A stretch of 64,000 bases of DNA from Algoriphagus pacificus (GTDB taxonomy: Bacteria > Bacteroidota > Bacteroidia > Cytophagales > Cyclobacteriaceae), in NCBI RefSeq assembly GCF_017254845.1, contig NZ_JAFKCU010000001.1, positions 372,001 to 436,000 of the forward strand, given 5' to 3'. Shown piece by piece: positions 1-10,600 of this stretch. Positions within the stretch are counted from its first letter, which is position 1; each line of letters starts with the position of its first letter. The position numbers and the translations under genes were made by a program. Below the pieces are notes generated by a model, which saw only the letters and a list, made by a program, of their open reading frames with translations, was not told the origin of the DNA and did no database searches.

Positions 1-2
1 AA

Positions 3-485
3 ATTGAGCGAGCTGAAAACTCCGTAAAAAATTGGGAGAAAGTTGCCACAGTTGAATCTAAAGGATTTAGCGAGGAAATTACCGAGTACCAGTTTATTGA
101 TAATGACTTGGCATTAGTTAACGGAAGTGTTTTTTACAGAATTAAACAAGTTGATTTAGATGGCAAATTCAGTTACAGTAATACTAAGGGAATTCAAATA
201 AAAAATTCCCGATTGGATAAATCTGTATGGGTTTCATTTCCAAATCCAAGTTTAGTTGGAACTGAACCTCAAATTAAACTAGTCCAATCAGAAAGCTATA
301 ATGATGAGCCTATTCATTTCAAAATCATGAATTCAATAGGTTCTGGTATTTCAGGGATAGCAAATTCACCAATAGAATTGGATGAGATTGCTTCTTCTTT
401 TCTAAAAAAGAACGAGATTGGTGTCTTCATCGTAAATTTGAATTGGGGAGAAAATTCTCAGTCACTGAAATTGATTAGAAATTGA
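3..485 (+). CDS. C-terminal part of a T9SS type A-sorted surface protein (5' end outside window)
   Basis: The reading frame is open from the left edge and ends at a TAA at 483-485, so only about 160 C-terminal residues are visible. It begins IERAENSVKNWEKVA and continues with FYRIKQVDLDGKFSYS, the pattern that commonly precedes a T9SS type A sorting domain. The sorting domain itself has the FPNPS motif near its start and ends in LKLIRN. By family knowledge this signal directs export through the type IX system and attachment to the cell surface. The tail is clearly related to the tail of the next gene (FYRLKQIDIDG, YPNPSSSG, LKIIRK), so the two are probably paralogous cargo proteins. The N-terminal domains, and therefore the function, cannot be judged. 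A TTG at 108 lies inside the frame but is not a likely start. Confidence 0.85.
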   Translation: MERAENSVKNWEKVATVESKGFSEEITEYQFIDNDLALVNGSVFYRIKQVDLDGKFSYSNTKGIQIKNSRLDKSVWVSFPNPSLVGTEPQIKLVQSESYNDEPIHFKIMNSIGSGISGIANSPIELDEIASSFLKKNEIGVFIVNLNWGENSQSLKLIRN

Positions 486-981
486 TTTTTCAATTTCCCA
501 GAAACATTATTTTTATATCTAAATCCGGTATTGCATTATTTAAAACATAAAATAAGAGATTAAATAAATCCAATTTTTTACCATAACTCGTATTTATTAC
601 AGTTAAAAATTAAGCGCTAGAATATTTGCCAATAGCGTTTTTATTTTTAATTTCAGAGCCCAATTTTTAATAAAATCAAAATATAATTTTATTGATTCTA
701 TTTAATTGGTTTTTACATCATAAAAAATGCATGTTAAAAAAGTAATAGTAGACATGATATATTTCAATTATTATATTGGATTGAATAATTTGATTTCTTC
801 GTAATTGACAAAAAAATATTTATTAACCCTTTGCTAAATAAATTTTGAAGATTTTCAAATTTCTATAGACGATTGTTTATCAATCTTTTACCCAACAATT
901 CTTTATAGTCTCAATTCAAAGTTCTATATTTGAAATACATTTTTATGATGTTAAAATTCATTTTAATCTTAAAATGAAAAT
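486..981. other. AT-rich intergenic region without a visible gene
   Basis: These 496 bases between two same-strand T9SS cargo genes are very AT-rich and contain stops in all frames. I see no strong terminator hairpin after the first gene and no RNA gene. The only recognisable signal is a promoter-like site near the right end, listed separately. The length suggests that the following gene is transcribed on its own. Confidence 0.6.
902..932 (+). promoter_or_regulatory. Candidate Bacteroidota promoter for the glycine-rich T9SS cargo gene
   Basis: TATATTTG at 925-932 matches the Bacteroidota -7 consensus TAnnTTTG exactly. TTTA at 902-905 is a three-of-four match to the -33 element TTTG, with a 19-base spacer. 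The start codon at 982 would leave a leader of about 45 bases. The match is suggestive only, because the region is AT-rich. Confidence 0.35.
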
Positions 982-3900
982 ATGGCAAAACGTCTACTCA
1001 AAAGTATTCTAATTTTTCTTCTGATTTTGATCGGGTGGCATGCTTATGGGCAAACTCAGATAGTAATAACGCCAGATCCTGCTGTAAGACAATTTACAGT
1101 TCCTGCTGGTGTAACCTCCATTACCGTTGAAGTTTGGGGTGGTGGTGGAAGTGGTGGATCCAAATCAGGTTCAAATGGAGCAGTAGGTGGTGGTGGTGGT
1201 GGTGCATATTCTCGAAGTACAATCTCCGTTACGCCAGGCCAAGTAATAAACTATTATGTAGGGTTTGGAGCGCTTACAACAACAAACGGTGAAGACTCTT
1301 GGTTTGTAAACAATACCACTTTAATGGCTAAAGGGGGCGGCTCAGTACCAATGAATTCCACAAATGGAGCTGCTGGAGGTTCTGCGACAGCAGGTTTTGG
1401 TAGTGTAAAGTATAGTGGAGGAAATGGAGCAAATTCTTCAGGATCTGATGCTGGAGGTGGTGGATCATCTGCGGGGATTTCTTCTAATGGAACTAGTACA
1501 ACAACGAGAACCGGGGCCTCATCTCCCAATGGAGGGGGAAGTGGCGGTGATGGAAAAGCGGGCGGTACTGGCCAAAGTGGACAGGGACGTGGTAATGATG
1601 GAACTAGTCCTGGCGGAGGCGGAGGTGGATCAGTAAGAAATAATGCTTCAGGTACAGAAATAGTAGGAGGTTATGGTGGGAACGGCCAGATTCGAATCTC
1701 CTATATTAGATTGACTTCTGCAACTGGTACCGATAATCAAACAGTTTGTGAAAATGATCCAATTGTCACAACAACCTATTCTTTTCCTCCCAATTCTACA
1801 GTCAGCGTTTCAAATCTCCCCGCTGGTTTAACAGCTGGTACTCCCAACTTAACGGCAGGAACAATTTCCATTTCTGGTACTCCTACTGCGAGTGGAACTT
1901 ACACCATAAATGCAACTCCTCCTTATAATTCTTTTTTTACACTTACTAGAAATGCTACAGTAACGATGGTCAGGAGACCCAATATCACTCCTAATATTAT
2001 GACAACCACAGTGTGTAGTGGGCAAACCTTTACTGTAACTCCCGTTGATGGAACAAACGGCTATGTTCCTTCTGGAACTACTTATTCTTGGGGAGCTCCC
2101 TCTATTTCAGGAGGATTAACTGGGGGAGTTGCGGGGAGTGGAAATAATATTTCCGGTACTTTGACCAACACAACCAATACTGTACAAAAAGCTACCTACA
2201 CCGTAACTCCTATTGTCAACGGCTGTACTGGCCCAAACTTTACAGTCGAAGTTACAGTCGATCCTGTTCCAACAATTAATGATTTTACTGATACAATTTG
2301 TACTACAGAATCCTTTACAATCGATCCAATCAATATAACAGATGGTATTGTGCCTTCAGGAACTACCTATTCTTGGAATGCGCCTACTATATCAGGCGGA
2401 TTGACTGGAGGGGTAGCAGGAAGTGGAAACTCTATTAGCGGTACTTTATCTAATCCAACAAACACTCCAGGAACTGCAACTTACACTGTTACGCCTACTT
2501 CTGGAAGTTGTATTGGTGCTGATTTTACTGTAACTATTACAGTCAATCCTGAAAACACTGCAACTCCTGTTGGAAGTGAAGATCAGTCCCAGTGTATCAA
2601 TGAAGCATTAGTTGATATTAAATTCAATACTACTGGAGCAACTGGAATATCAAATGATGGAGTTGATGGTGCAAACGGACTTCCTCCAGGTGTCTCTGCC
2701 ACTTGGAACGCTGGAGTAATAACTATTTCAGGAACCCCTTCATCTGCCACAAATAGCCCCTACAATTATTCGATTCCACTCACTGGTGGCTGTGGGAATG
2801 TAAATGCGACTGGAACTATTACTGTATTTGAAGATAATACTGTTTCTCCAAATACCTCAGTTGATCAAACAATTTGTATAGATACACCATTAACACCAAT
2901 AACTTTCACTACTACTGGAGCAACAGGAATCGCAAATGATGGTGTGGATGGAGCAAACGGACTTCCTCCAGGCCTTTCAGCTACTTGGGCAGGAAATATT
3001 ATTACGATTTCAGGTAATCCAACCGAGCATATTAATAGTCCATATAATTACTCAATTCCTTTACTTGGTGGTTGTAATGACTTATTCGCAGAAGGAACAA
3101 TTACTGTAAACCGTGCTTCGGAAATCACATCCGAAAATATGGCAGATCAACGAATCTGCGATGGCACCACTTTTAGTGAACTTTCTATTAACGCTGTTGG
3201 AACTGGAACTCTTAACTACCAATGGTTCAGCAATAGTACCCCAGGTAAAACTGGATCCACTATGGTTGGATCAAATTCACCAAATTTTACACCTTCAGCA
3301 GCTTCCATTGGAACGACCTATTATTATGTCGAAGTTACCAGTGATTGTGGTCCAATAGCCACATCTAGTTTTATGGAAGCAACTGTGGAGCCGAATACAG
3401 TTATCACTACTCAAATAGATAATTCAGATGACGTCGAATGTTTTGGAGATGGGTTTGATCCATTAACAGTAGTAGCGGATGGCGCGGATTTGACCTATCA
3501 GTGGTATACTAAAACAGATAATCTTGACCCAGTAACAAATCCAGGTACTGCTGTTTCTGGAGCAACTTCTGCATCTTTTACTCCACCTTCTACAACACCA
3601 CAAAATGTTGGTTATTATTACTATGTTGTAGTTTCTGGATTCTGTGGTGTGGAAACATCAATTATCTCAGGCGAATATATTGTTTTACCCCCAGTTACGC
3701 AGATCACTCTTCACCCATCCACAAATGATGTAGAAACATGTAAAGATGGAGTATTTCCTGAATTAGAGGTTACAGCGATAGGAGAAACTGATCCAATTGA
3801 TTTTCCTGATATACTCTATCAATGGTATAGTAATACCACTCCAAATAATACTGGTGGGACTGCTATTTCTGGTGCTACATCTGCAACTTATACTCCAAGT

Positions 3901-6900
3901 AGCTCAACAGTTGGAACATTATACTATTATGCCACAGCTGCTTCTAAATGCGGTACTGTTCCTACGAATGTTTCAGGAAAATTTACTGTAAACCAACCCT
4001 CTGTTGTTATAAGTGAATCTCTCAGCGCTCAAGAAATATGCGAAGACAATACTTTTACACCTATTTCTGTTGTTGCTGATGGACATGGTACCATAAACTA
4101 TCAATGGTATAGCAACACCTCTGCAGTAGCTGATACATTAGGCGCAAACGTAGTAGAGATTTCAGGAGCAAATTCAGATTCATTTACCCCCCCAACTACT
4201 TTAGGAACATTATATTATTTTGTAAAAGTATCCAGTGATTGTGGAGAAAATGTTCTCTCAAGTCCATCTGGAGCCTTTTTAGTAAATCCCCTTCCAGTAC
4301 CTACATTAACTTCAGACATTGATTCTGATCCATTTGTGTGTGTAGGGACACCCGTAACTTATACTACTGAATCGGGCCAAACCAACTATATTTGGGAATT
4401 CCCGGGACAAGTTCTAAATACAGATTACACCGTTACATCTGGCGGTACATCAAGTTCTAATTCAGTTACAGTTACTTGGCTTTCTGATGGTGCAAAAGAT
4501 GTTTCTATCTATTACACAGACCCTAATGGATGTACGGCAGACACACCGATTGTTAATTCTATTACAGTTGATCCGTTACCTGTTCCTATTTTGACATCCA
4601 GTATAGATGCTGATCCCTTTGTTTGTGAAGGCAGTAGTGTCGACTATACAACAGATGCTGGACAAAATAATTACACATGGGACTTTCCTGGTCAAGTAGA
4701 AAATGTAGACTATATAATCTCTGCCGGAGGCACATCCACATCGAATACAGCTACTATCACATGGTTAACAAGTGGGGTAAAAGATGTTACAATTTCTTTC
4801 ACCGATTCAAATGGTTGTACTCCTTCTACACCTACAACTAACTCTATTACAATTGATCCATTACCAATTCCTACATTTACCAACTCCCCTAGTTCTGATG
4901 TTTGTGCAGAGATTGAGGAAGTAACATATACTACTCAGCCAGGTCAATCAAATTATAATTGGTCTATACCAGGCACTGCTGGTACTGATTATACAATTAC
5001 AGCCGGAGGAATAGGTGCAGGTAGTAATACAGTCAGCCTTATTTGGTTATCAAGTGGAACAAAAGATGTAGAAGTTAGCTATACCGATAGTAGTACTGGG
5101 TGTATAGCTTCTAGTCCAGCAACCATTACTACAAATGTTGAAGCATTGGCAACTGTAGGACCAACTTCAAATTCTTATCCTAGTGTTTGTATCAGTAGCC
5201 CGGATTTATCATCATTTACTCAACAGACCAGTGGTGTAACTGGAATTGGAACTCCGACAGGATTACCAACAGGAGTAACAGTCAATTTTAATTCCACAAC
5301 TGGTCAAATTGAATTTTCAGGCAATGTAAGTGGTGCTACACCTGGGCTTTATTCCTACAGCATTCCATTAAACGGAAATTGCACGAATGGATTAGTCGCA
5401 ACTGGAACTATCGATGTAACACCTAATTATTCTCTTACAGCAATAAGTGCCGTTTCAGCAACTGTATCCGGAGGATCAGCCAGGGTTAGAATTAATGGAA
5501 ATCCATCAACTCTTCCAAACGGACAATATATTGTTACCTATGAATTAGATGATGGCACACCTCCTCCGGTTGATTATACTACTACTGTTCCTTTCAGTGT
5601 AACTAATGGGACTGGCGTTTTTCCAACAGTAGCATTAACTGACTTGGATGTAGAGGTATATAAAATCACAATTAAATCAATTAAAAGAACCACAGATGTT
5701 TGCGAGATTGATTTAACCACCAATAATACAGCCTTTTTTAGTGTTTGTGGGGCAACCTTTGACCAAAATGGCACCTTCACGGTACCAGCTAATATTTATG
5801 AGATAACAATTCAAGCAACAGGGGGAGGAACTTCAGGTCAAACCGAATTAATTACAATACCAGTTACTCCTGGAGAATCTTTGGGAGTCTTTATTGGGCA
5901 AGGGGCTGGAACTGGTGCAGCAAGAAATACCTATGTCACTAGAGATTCTTCCTCGCCTGATCCTCAAAACACAAGTTTGATTTATGCTAACGGCGGTGGT
6001 GGAACATCAATAAATGGCTCAGTTATTATATCTTATACTTGCCCTGACCCAAATAAAGATGATTGTATTGAAATTATTGATGATGGGGCAAAATCAGGAA
6101 CAACTGTTATAAGATTTAATTGTGACTACAATTGGTCAATTCCAGAAGGACTTTCTGAATTTTCCATTTTCTCAATTGGAGCAGGTGGTGGAGGTGGAAT
6201 GGGTCCAACAGCTGGTGGTGGTGGTGCTGGTGGCTTTGCATCTACCACAATTACTAGCCCAAATCCATATGGAATGCCCGCAGGAAATTCCATTAATATA
6301 AAAGTTGGGCAAGGAGGCACAGGAGCAACAACTGTTAACGTAAAAGGAGGAAACGGTGGAAGTACCACTGTAACTTCTGACATTACAGATTCTTATGGAA
6401 ACATTAACATCAATTTAAATTCCTTAGGTGGTGGTGGAGGTGGTTCATTCAATAACCTAAACGGAAGTAATGGGGCATCAGGTGGTGGCGGTGCATATAG
6501 TGATCAAACTTCAGATACTCCAGGTATAGGTGGGACTGGTATTGCAGGACAAGGAAATAGCGGAGGAAATGGTGGAAGAGGTCAACAAGCTAATCACGCC
6601 CGAGGTGGAGGTGGTGGAGGTGGTGCTGGTGCCATAGGAGGGAGCGGAAGTGGTGCTGGTGTTGGTCAGTCAAAATCAGGAGTTGGTGGAGATGGGGCCT
6701 CATTTAATTTGAGTGGAACCACCTATGGTTATGGAGCTGGTGGAGGTGGAATTGGGTTTAACTTTAATGGAAATCCTAATGAGCCTGGATTGGGTGGAGA
6801 AGTAAACGGCGTAGTTTTAGGAGGAACAGCTTCTGACAACGGTGTTGGTGGAGCAGGCACTATATATACAGGTTCAGGTGGGGGTGCAGGAACTTTAGGT

Positions 6901-7542
6901 GGAGGACAAGGTGGCTCAGGTGTTGTTTACATTACTTATTTTAATTTCAAAATCCTCGAAGTAGAATACCAAAGCTTTGAAGCTAAGTATAATGAAGACA
7001 ATCGATCTGGAATCTTAGAATGGACTACCTCCCAAGAATGGGAAAATGACCGTTTTGAAATCGAAAGAGCGACCAATGGGGATTTGACATCTTGGAAAAA
7101 AATCGGTGAGGTAAAAGGTCAGGGTTATAAGGACACGCCTACTTCCTACAGTTTTGAAGATTTGGATTTGCCTGCTTCAGGTGGTGATATATTCTACCGT
7201 CTGAAACAAATAGACATCGATGGAACTTATGCCTATAGTGTAACCCGATCTATTCAGGTGCCTAGCTTAAATGGTAAGTCCAGGTGGATCGTGTACCCTA
7301 ATCCTAGCAGTTCTGGGAATTATGTTTCCGTAGACCTTCTGGATAGAAGCAAATACCGAGATGAGCCTATTTTGGTTAGAGTTTCTGATGTGAAAGGAGT
7401 TTTCCAATCTTATTCAGTTACCACCATTGAGGAAGTAAGTGAAGCTGTTAATTATTATTTAGAATCTGCGGCTCCAGGTATTCATATTGTTCAATTGATC
7501 TGGGGTGAAAATACTGAGCAATTAAAAATCATCAGAAAATAA
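982..7542 (+). CDS. Large glycine-rich, PKD/Ig-like T9SS type A-sorted surface protein
   Basis: This 2186-residue secreted protein begins with a signal peptide (MAKRLLKSILIFLLILIGWHAYGQ). Residues about 35-245 form a glycine-rich domain opening with FTVPAGVTSITVEVWGGGG, a known secreted glycine-rich module. About 1300 residues of PKD/Ig-like repeats follow. Two copies share VPSGTTYSW and GGLTGGVAGSGN, three share LNYQWYSN-like strands, and three share the NYTWDFPGQ pattern. A short glycine-rich segment (about 1590-1690) and a long one (about 1695-1985) come next. The final 200 residues are a T9SS type A region with FYRLKQIDIDG, YPNPSS and LKIIRK. The protein should be exported by T9SS and displayed or released as an adhesin or matrix component; that role is inference. 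The start is fixed by the signal peptide. A perfect bidirectional terminator follows. The C-terminus is paralogous to the partial gene upstream. Confidence 0.9.
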   Translation: MAKRLLKSILIFLLILIGWHAYGQTQIVITPDPAVRQFTVPAGVTSITVEVWGGGGSGGSKSGSNGAVGGGGGGAYSRSTISVTPGQVINYYVGFGALTTTNGEDSWFVNNTTLMAKGGGSVPMNSTNGAAGGSATAGFGSVKYSGGNGANSSGSDAGGGGSSAGISSNGTSTTTRTGASSPNGGGSGGDGKAGGTGQSGQGRGNDGTSPGGGGGGSVRNNASGTEIVGGYGGNGQIRISYIRLTSATGTDNQTVCENDPIVTTTYSFPPNSTVSVSNLPAGLTAGTPNLTAGTISISGTPTASGTYTINATPPYNSFFTLTRNATVTMVRRPNITPNIMTTTVCSGQTFTVTPVDGTNGYVPSGTTYSWGAPSISGGLTGGVAGSGNNISGTLTNTTNTVQKATYTVTPIVNGCTGPNFTVEVTVDPVPTINDFTDTICTTESFTIDPINITDGIVPSGTTYSWNAPTISGGLTGGVAGSGNSISGTLSNPTNTPGTATYTVTPTSGSCIGADFTVTITVNPENTATPVGSEDQSQCINEALVDIKFNTTGATGISNDGVDGANGLPPGVSATWNAGVITISGTPSSATNSPYNYSIPLTGGCGNVNATGTITVFEDNTVSPNTSVDQTICIDTPLTPITFTTTGATGIANDGVDGANGLPPGLSATWAGNIITISGNPTEHINSPYNYSIPLLGGCNDLFAEGTITVNRASEITSENMADQRICDGTTFSELSINAVGTGTLNYQWFSNSTPGKTGSTMVGSNSPNFTPSAASIGTTYYYVEVTSDCGPIATSSFMEATVEPNTVITTQIDNSDDVECFGDGFDPLTVVADGADLTYQWYTKTDNLDPVTNPGTAVSGATSASFTPPSTTPQNVGYYYYVVVSGFCGVETSIISGEYIVLPPVTQITLHPSTNDVETCKDGVFPELEVTAIGETDPIDFPDILYQWYSNTTPNNTGGTAISGATSATYTPSSSTVGTLYYYATAASKCGTVPTNVSGKFTVNQPSVVISESLSAQEICEDNTFTPISVVADGHGTINYQWYSNTSAVADTLGANVVEISGANSDSFTPPTTLGTLYYFVKVSSDCGENVLSSPSGAFLVNPLPVPTLTSDIDSDPFVCVGTPVTYTTESGQTNYIWEFPGQVLNTDYTVTSGGTSSSNSVTVTWLSDGAKDVSIYYTDPNGCTADTPIVNSITVDPLPVPILTSSIDADPFVCEGSSVDYTTDAGQNNYTWDFPGQVENVDYIISAGGTSTSNTATITWLTSGVKDVTISFTDSNGCTPSTPTTNSITIDPLPIPTFTNSPSSDVCAEIEEVTYTTQPGQSNYNWSIPGTAGTDYTITAGGIGAGSNTVSLIWLSSGTKDVEVSYTDSSTGCIASSPATITTNVEALATVGPTSNSYPSVCISSPDLSSFTQQTSGVTGIGTPTGLPTGVTVNFNSTTGQIEFSGNVSGATPGLYSYSIPLNGNCTNGLVATGTIDVTPNYSLTAISAVSATVSGGSARVRINGNPSTLPNGQYIVTYELDDGTPPPVDYTTTVPFSVTNGTGVFPTVALTDLDVEVYKITIKSIKRTTDVCEIDLTTNNTAFFSVCGATFDQNGTFTVPANIYEITIQATGGGTSGQTELITIPVTPGESLGVFIGQGAGTGAARNTYVTRDSSSPDPQNTSLIYANGGGGTSINGSVIISYTCPDPNKDDCIEIIDDGAKSGTTVIRFNCDYNWSIPEGLSEFSIFSIGAGGGGGMGPTAGGGGAGGFASTTITSPNPYGMPAGNSINIKVGQGGTGATTVNVKGGNGGSTTVTSDITDSYGNININLNSLGGGGGGSFNNLNGSNGASGGGGAYSDQTSDTPGIGGTGIAGQGNSGGNGGRGQQANHARGGGGGGGAGAIGGSGSGAGVGQSKSGVGGDGASFNLSGTTYGYGAGGGGIGFNFNGNPNEPGLGGEVNGVVLGGTASDNGVGGAGTIYTGSGGGAGTLGGGQGGSGVVYITYFNFKILEVEYQSFEAKYNEDNRSGILEWTTSQEWENDRFEIERATNGDLTSWKKIGEVKGQGYKDTPTSYSFEDLDLPASGGDIFYRLKQIDIDGTYAYSVTRSIQVPSLNGKSRWIVYPNPSSSGNYVSVDLLDRSKYRDEPILVRVSDVKGVFQSYSVTTIEEVSEAVNYYLESAAPGIHIVQLIWGENTEQLKIIRK

Positions 7543-7556
7543 AAATCCTTTCTTCC

Positions 7557-7595
7557 AAAAAGAGCTCTTATGGAAAATCCATAAGAGCTCTTTTT
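7557..7595. terminator. Bidirectional Rho-independent terminator
   Basis: A perfect 18-bp inverted repeat (7557-7574 and 7578-7595) with a 3-base AAA loop. The arms are flanked by an A-run on one side and a T-run on the other, so it can stop transcription from both strands. It lies between the convergent ends of the glycine-rich gene (ends 7542) and the AsmA-like gene (ends 7619). Confidence 0.92.
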
Positions 7596-7618
7596 ATTCA
7601 TTTGCCTGAAATCCTTTT

Positions 7619-10600
7619 CTATTCTTCCTCTTCTTTTCTTCTCGGAACTTTTGCTTGCCCCAATCCTAAGGCACCCTTTAACCCACTAAATGTAGCTCTC
7701 CACCAACCTCCAAAAATGAATTTGGATTGATCTCTCTCGTAATAGATTTTTGAGGTAACTGTGTTGTTAAAGAACTTACGTGGGTTTGAATTCTTTGTAA
7801 ATGTATTAGCTAAAAAGGTCAATAGATTTAATTTTCCAGTGCCTCGCTCTAATGTCAAACTATCCAAAAACTCTATTTTGAGATCCTCATAATGGAAATT
7901 CATTTTCCCTTGGGCAATTTCATCATCGACAGTGAAATCCCATTTACCATCCGTGACTTTACCTTCTAATACCTTGACAAACACCCCACGGGAAACCATA
8001 TTGTTGATGCTAGTTAAATCAAATTCTCCCATCTCTACCTCAATATCCATTGGGTATGGGTATTCATAAAAAAGTTTGCCATTCAGGACCACATCCCCTT
8101 CTCCCATTAGCTTGGTTGTAGCAAATAGATCCGTTGACATAACCGGATACTCCTCCCCTTCTTTGGTCATAATAAAAGGAGTCATTGCCAAGTTTAAATC
8201 ACCGAAATAAATCGAACCAGGCAACATGGCTTTGGGAGCAAATTCCTGATATCTGATAATTCCATCTTTTACCAATACAGTATCAATCTCTACATCAATT
8301 GCCGCACTCCTTAATAAAGCCTGTGGCATCGGCTTATATACTCCTTCTTTGAGAGGAAGTCGCTTATCCCTAAAAACATCTAGTTCCAAACTATCAAAAA
8401 TCAAACGCTTTGCCTTTAACTTCTTGGTAGAGAAATAGGTGTCAAAATCAATTTTTTCAAGCTTCACAGTTTTAACCATAGCGTCTATGGCATCAGCTTG
8501 AAAACCTTGTTGATTTAAATAATTATATCTGCCCACAGCTGGACCAAAGACAACATCATCTAAAATCAAATCATTACCTAAATACCTGATTTTTCCAATT
8601 TTCACCTGGCTCAAACTATCATCACTCATCAGATGATAATTTGTTAAAGAAAGGCTCAGGTCTTTCTCCAAAAGCAACTGAGGATTTACATTCTTAGTAT
8701 CTCCTAATAAATCCAAGTTAAGGTCATCCAACTGAAAGTTTATTCCCTCAAAAGCCAATCTATCAATAGGACCAGTTACCTTGTTGAATAGTTTTATTCT
8801 TCCATCTTTTATGGCAAGATCTTGCAAAAGTATTGATTGAATCAAACCATCAGCTTTCTTAGGTTTCGCTGACTTAACTTTTGACTCTTTTTTGACTGAA
8901 TCAAGGTAAACCTCAATCTCAGGTTCATTTAAGGTAATTTTTGAAAGATCAAAAATCCCGGTGTCCTGAATTTCTTTTAAAGTATTATTCTGAATTAAAA
9001 CACTTTTGATAGTAGCAGCCACTATAGGATTGCCTGGAGATCCTTTCGTGTTTTTTGGAACAATCTGAAAATTCGAAAATGTAGTGGCGTCAACCGTATT
9101 ATCTACATCCACATTCGAAAATTTCAAAGTATGCATGCTATCAGGCAGAGCAAAAGAAAAATCCTGAAGGGAAAGATTAATCGTGGAAAACAAGCCTGAC
9201 AAATCTTCTCTGGTGTTCGAAGCAGAATCAAATAAAAACCCTTGGATATCCAAATCAAAATCAGTTTTGATGGATTGGGCACCGGTTGTTCCTGATCTAA
9301 AATTTATTCCCAATGTGGAATTGACGGCCTCAATAGAATCGATCTTGATCAGTTCAATTGACTTGGGCAATGCCTTTTTCCCATCTGAACGCGTTCTCGA
9401 AGAATCCTTTTTGTAATTCCTGTCTATTTCCAGATTGATCTCTCCTCCCATGACCCGGAGTTTATTCAGGTCTAGTTTATTTTCAAATAAGAAGGATTCA
9501 ATATCCACTCCTCTAAATGCGACTTGAGGCAAATCCAGTGATAGAGCAATTTTACTTTCCAAGTTATCTCCTGGATTCAATTGTAAATTATCGATAAGAA
9601 TCGTCTGATCCAGTGAATTATATCCAAGACCACTCGTAGTCGCGATATAATTACCGCCAGCCAGATTAAAGGCATAATTTTCTAAGCGCAAATCAATCTC
9701 TTCAGAAAAAAATGTCCTTTCTTTCTCTTCCAAACCATTTTCATTGACATAAAACCCTTTCAACTTGAGGGATAAATTATCCTCCTGAAATCCAATATTA
9801 TCTTTGCCTGAAAAATTTTCATATTTGATTTTTCCGTTTGAAAAACTCAATGAATCAATTGCTATTTCCTTAAAGTAAGAGGTAAGTAGACTTCCGATTT
9901 CTCCGCTTGATTCGAGATTTGAAGTGTTGGTTTGAGTTTTCTTTTTCCGAAATCTTGTCATAGAGATTTCCGGAGCGGGTATCAGAATTTGCCGAATCTC
10001 CAATCTTTCCTCCTCAAAGGCTGCCTGCACATTGAACCCTTCTGCTCGAAATTCAGGGATATGGACGTCCAAAATGACACTTTTCCCATAAGCATCTAAA
10101 ATCTGCTGGACTTGAGATTCGTTTTCAGGCTTAATCGTTAATCCTCTAATCGATAAAAGAGAATTTTTGGAATCAATAGTGACATTATCTGCCAGAAACT
10201 CATGCAAATTATCTCGAAGCTTCAATCGATATTTATCCAAGCTCAATTCTACATTTTTAGCAAAGAGGAATTCACTGATATTTCTGGAAGAATTAGGTTG
10301 AAAAAATACATCTTCCAAAGCCAGGCTGAAACTCTCAAACCCAATGTCATCACTTCGTTGACCTGCCTCATTCTTAAACTGGATCTGACCATTATCAAGA
10401 TCAAAATAACCGATTTTGACATCCGATAAATACCCTTCTAATAAAGCTTTCGCTGAAAGGTTACTGGTAGAATCTGCTTCTTTTTTCCTCAACTCAACAA
10501 TTTCAACTTTAGGAGAATTGAGTTTCATTGTATTCATCTCAAACTTACCCTCATTGTATAGCAACTTCAGGTTTGCTTCTGTAAGTTCAACTTTTGGCAG

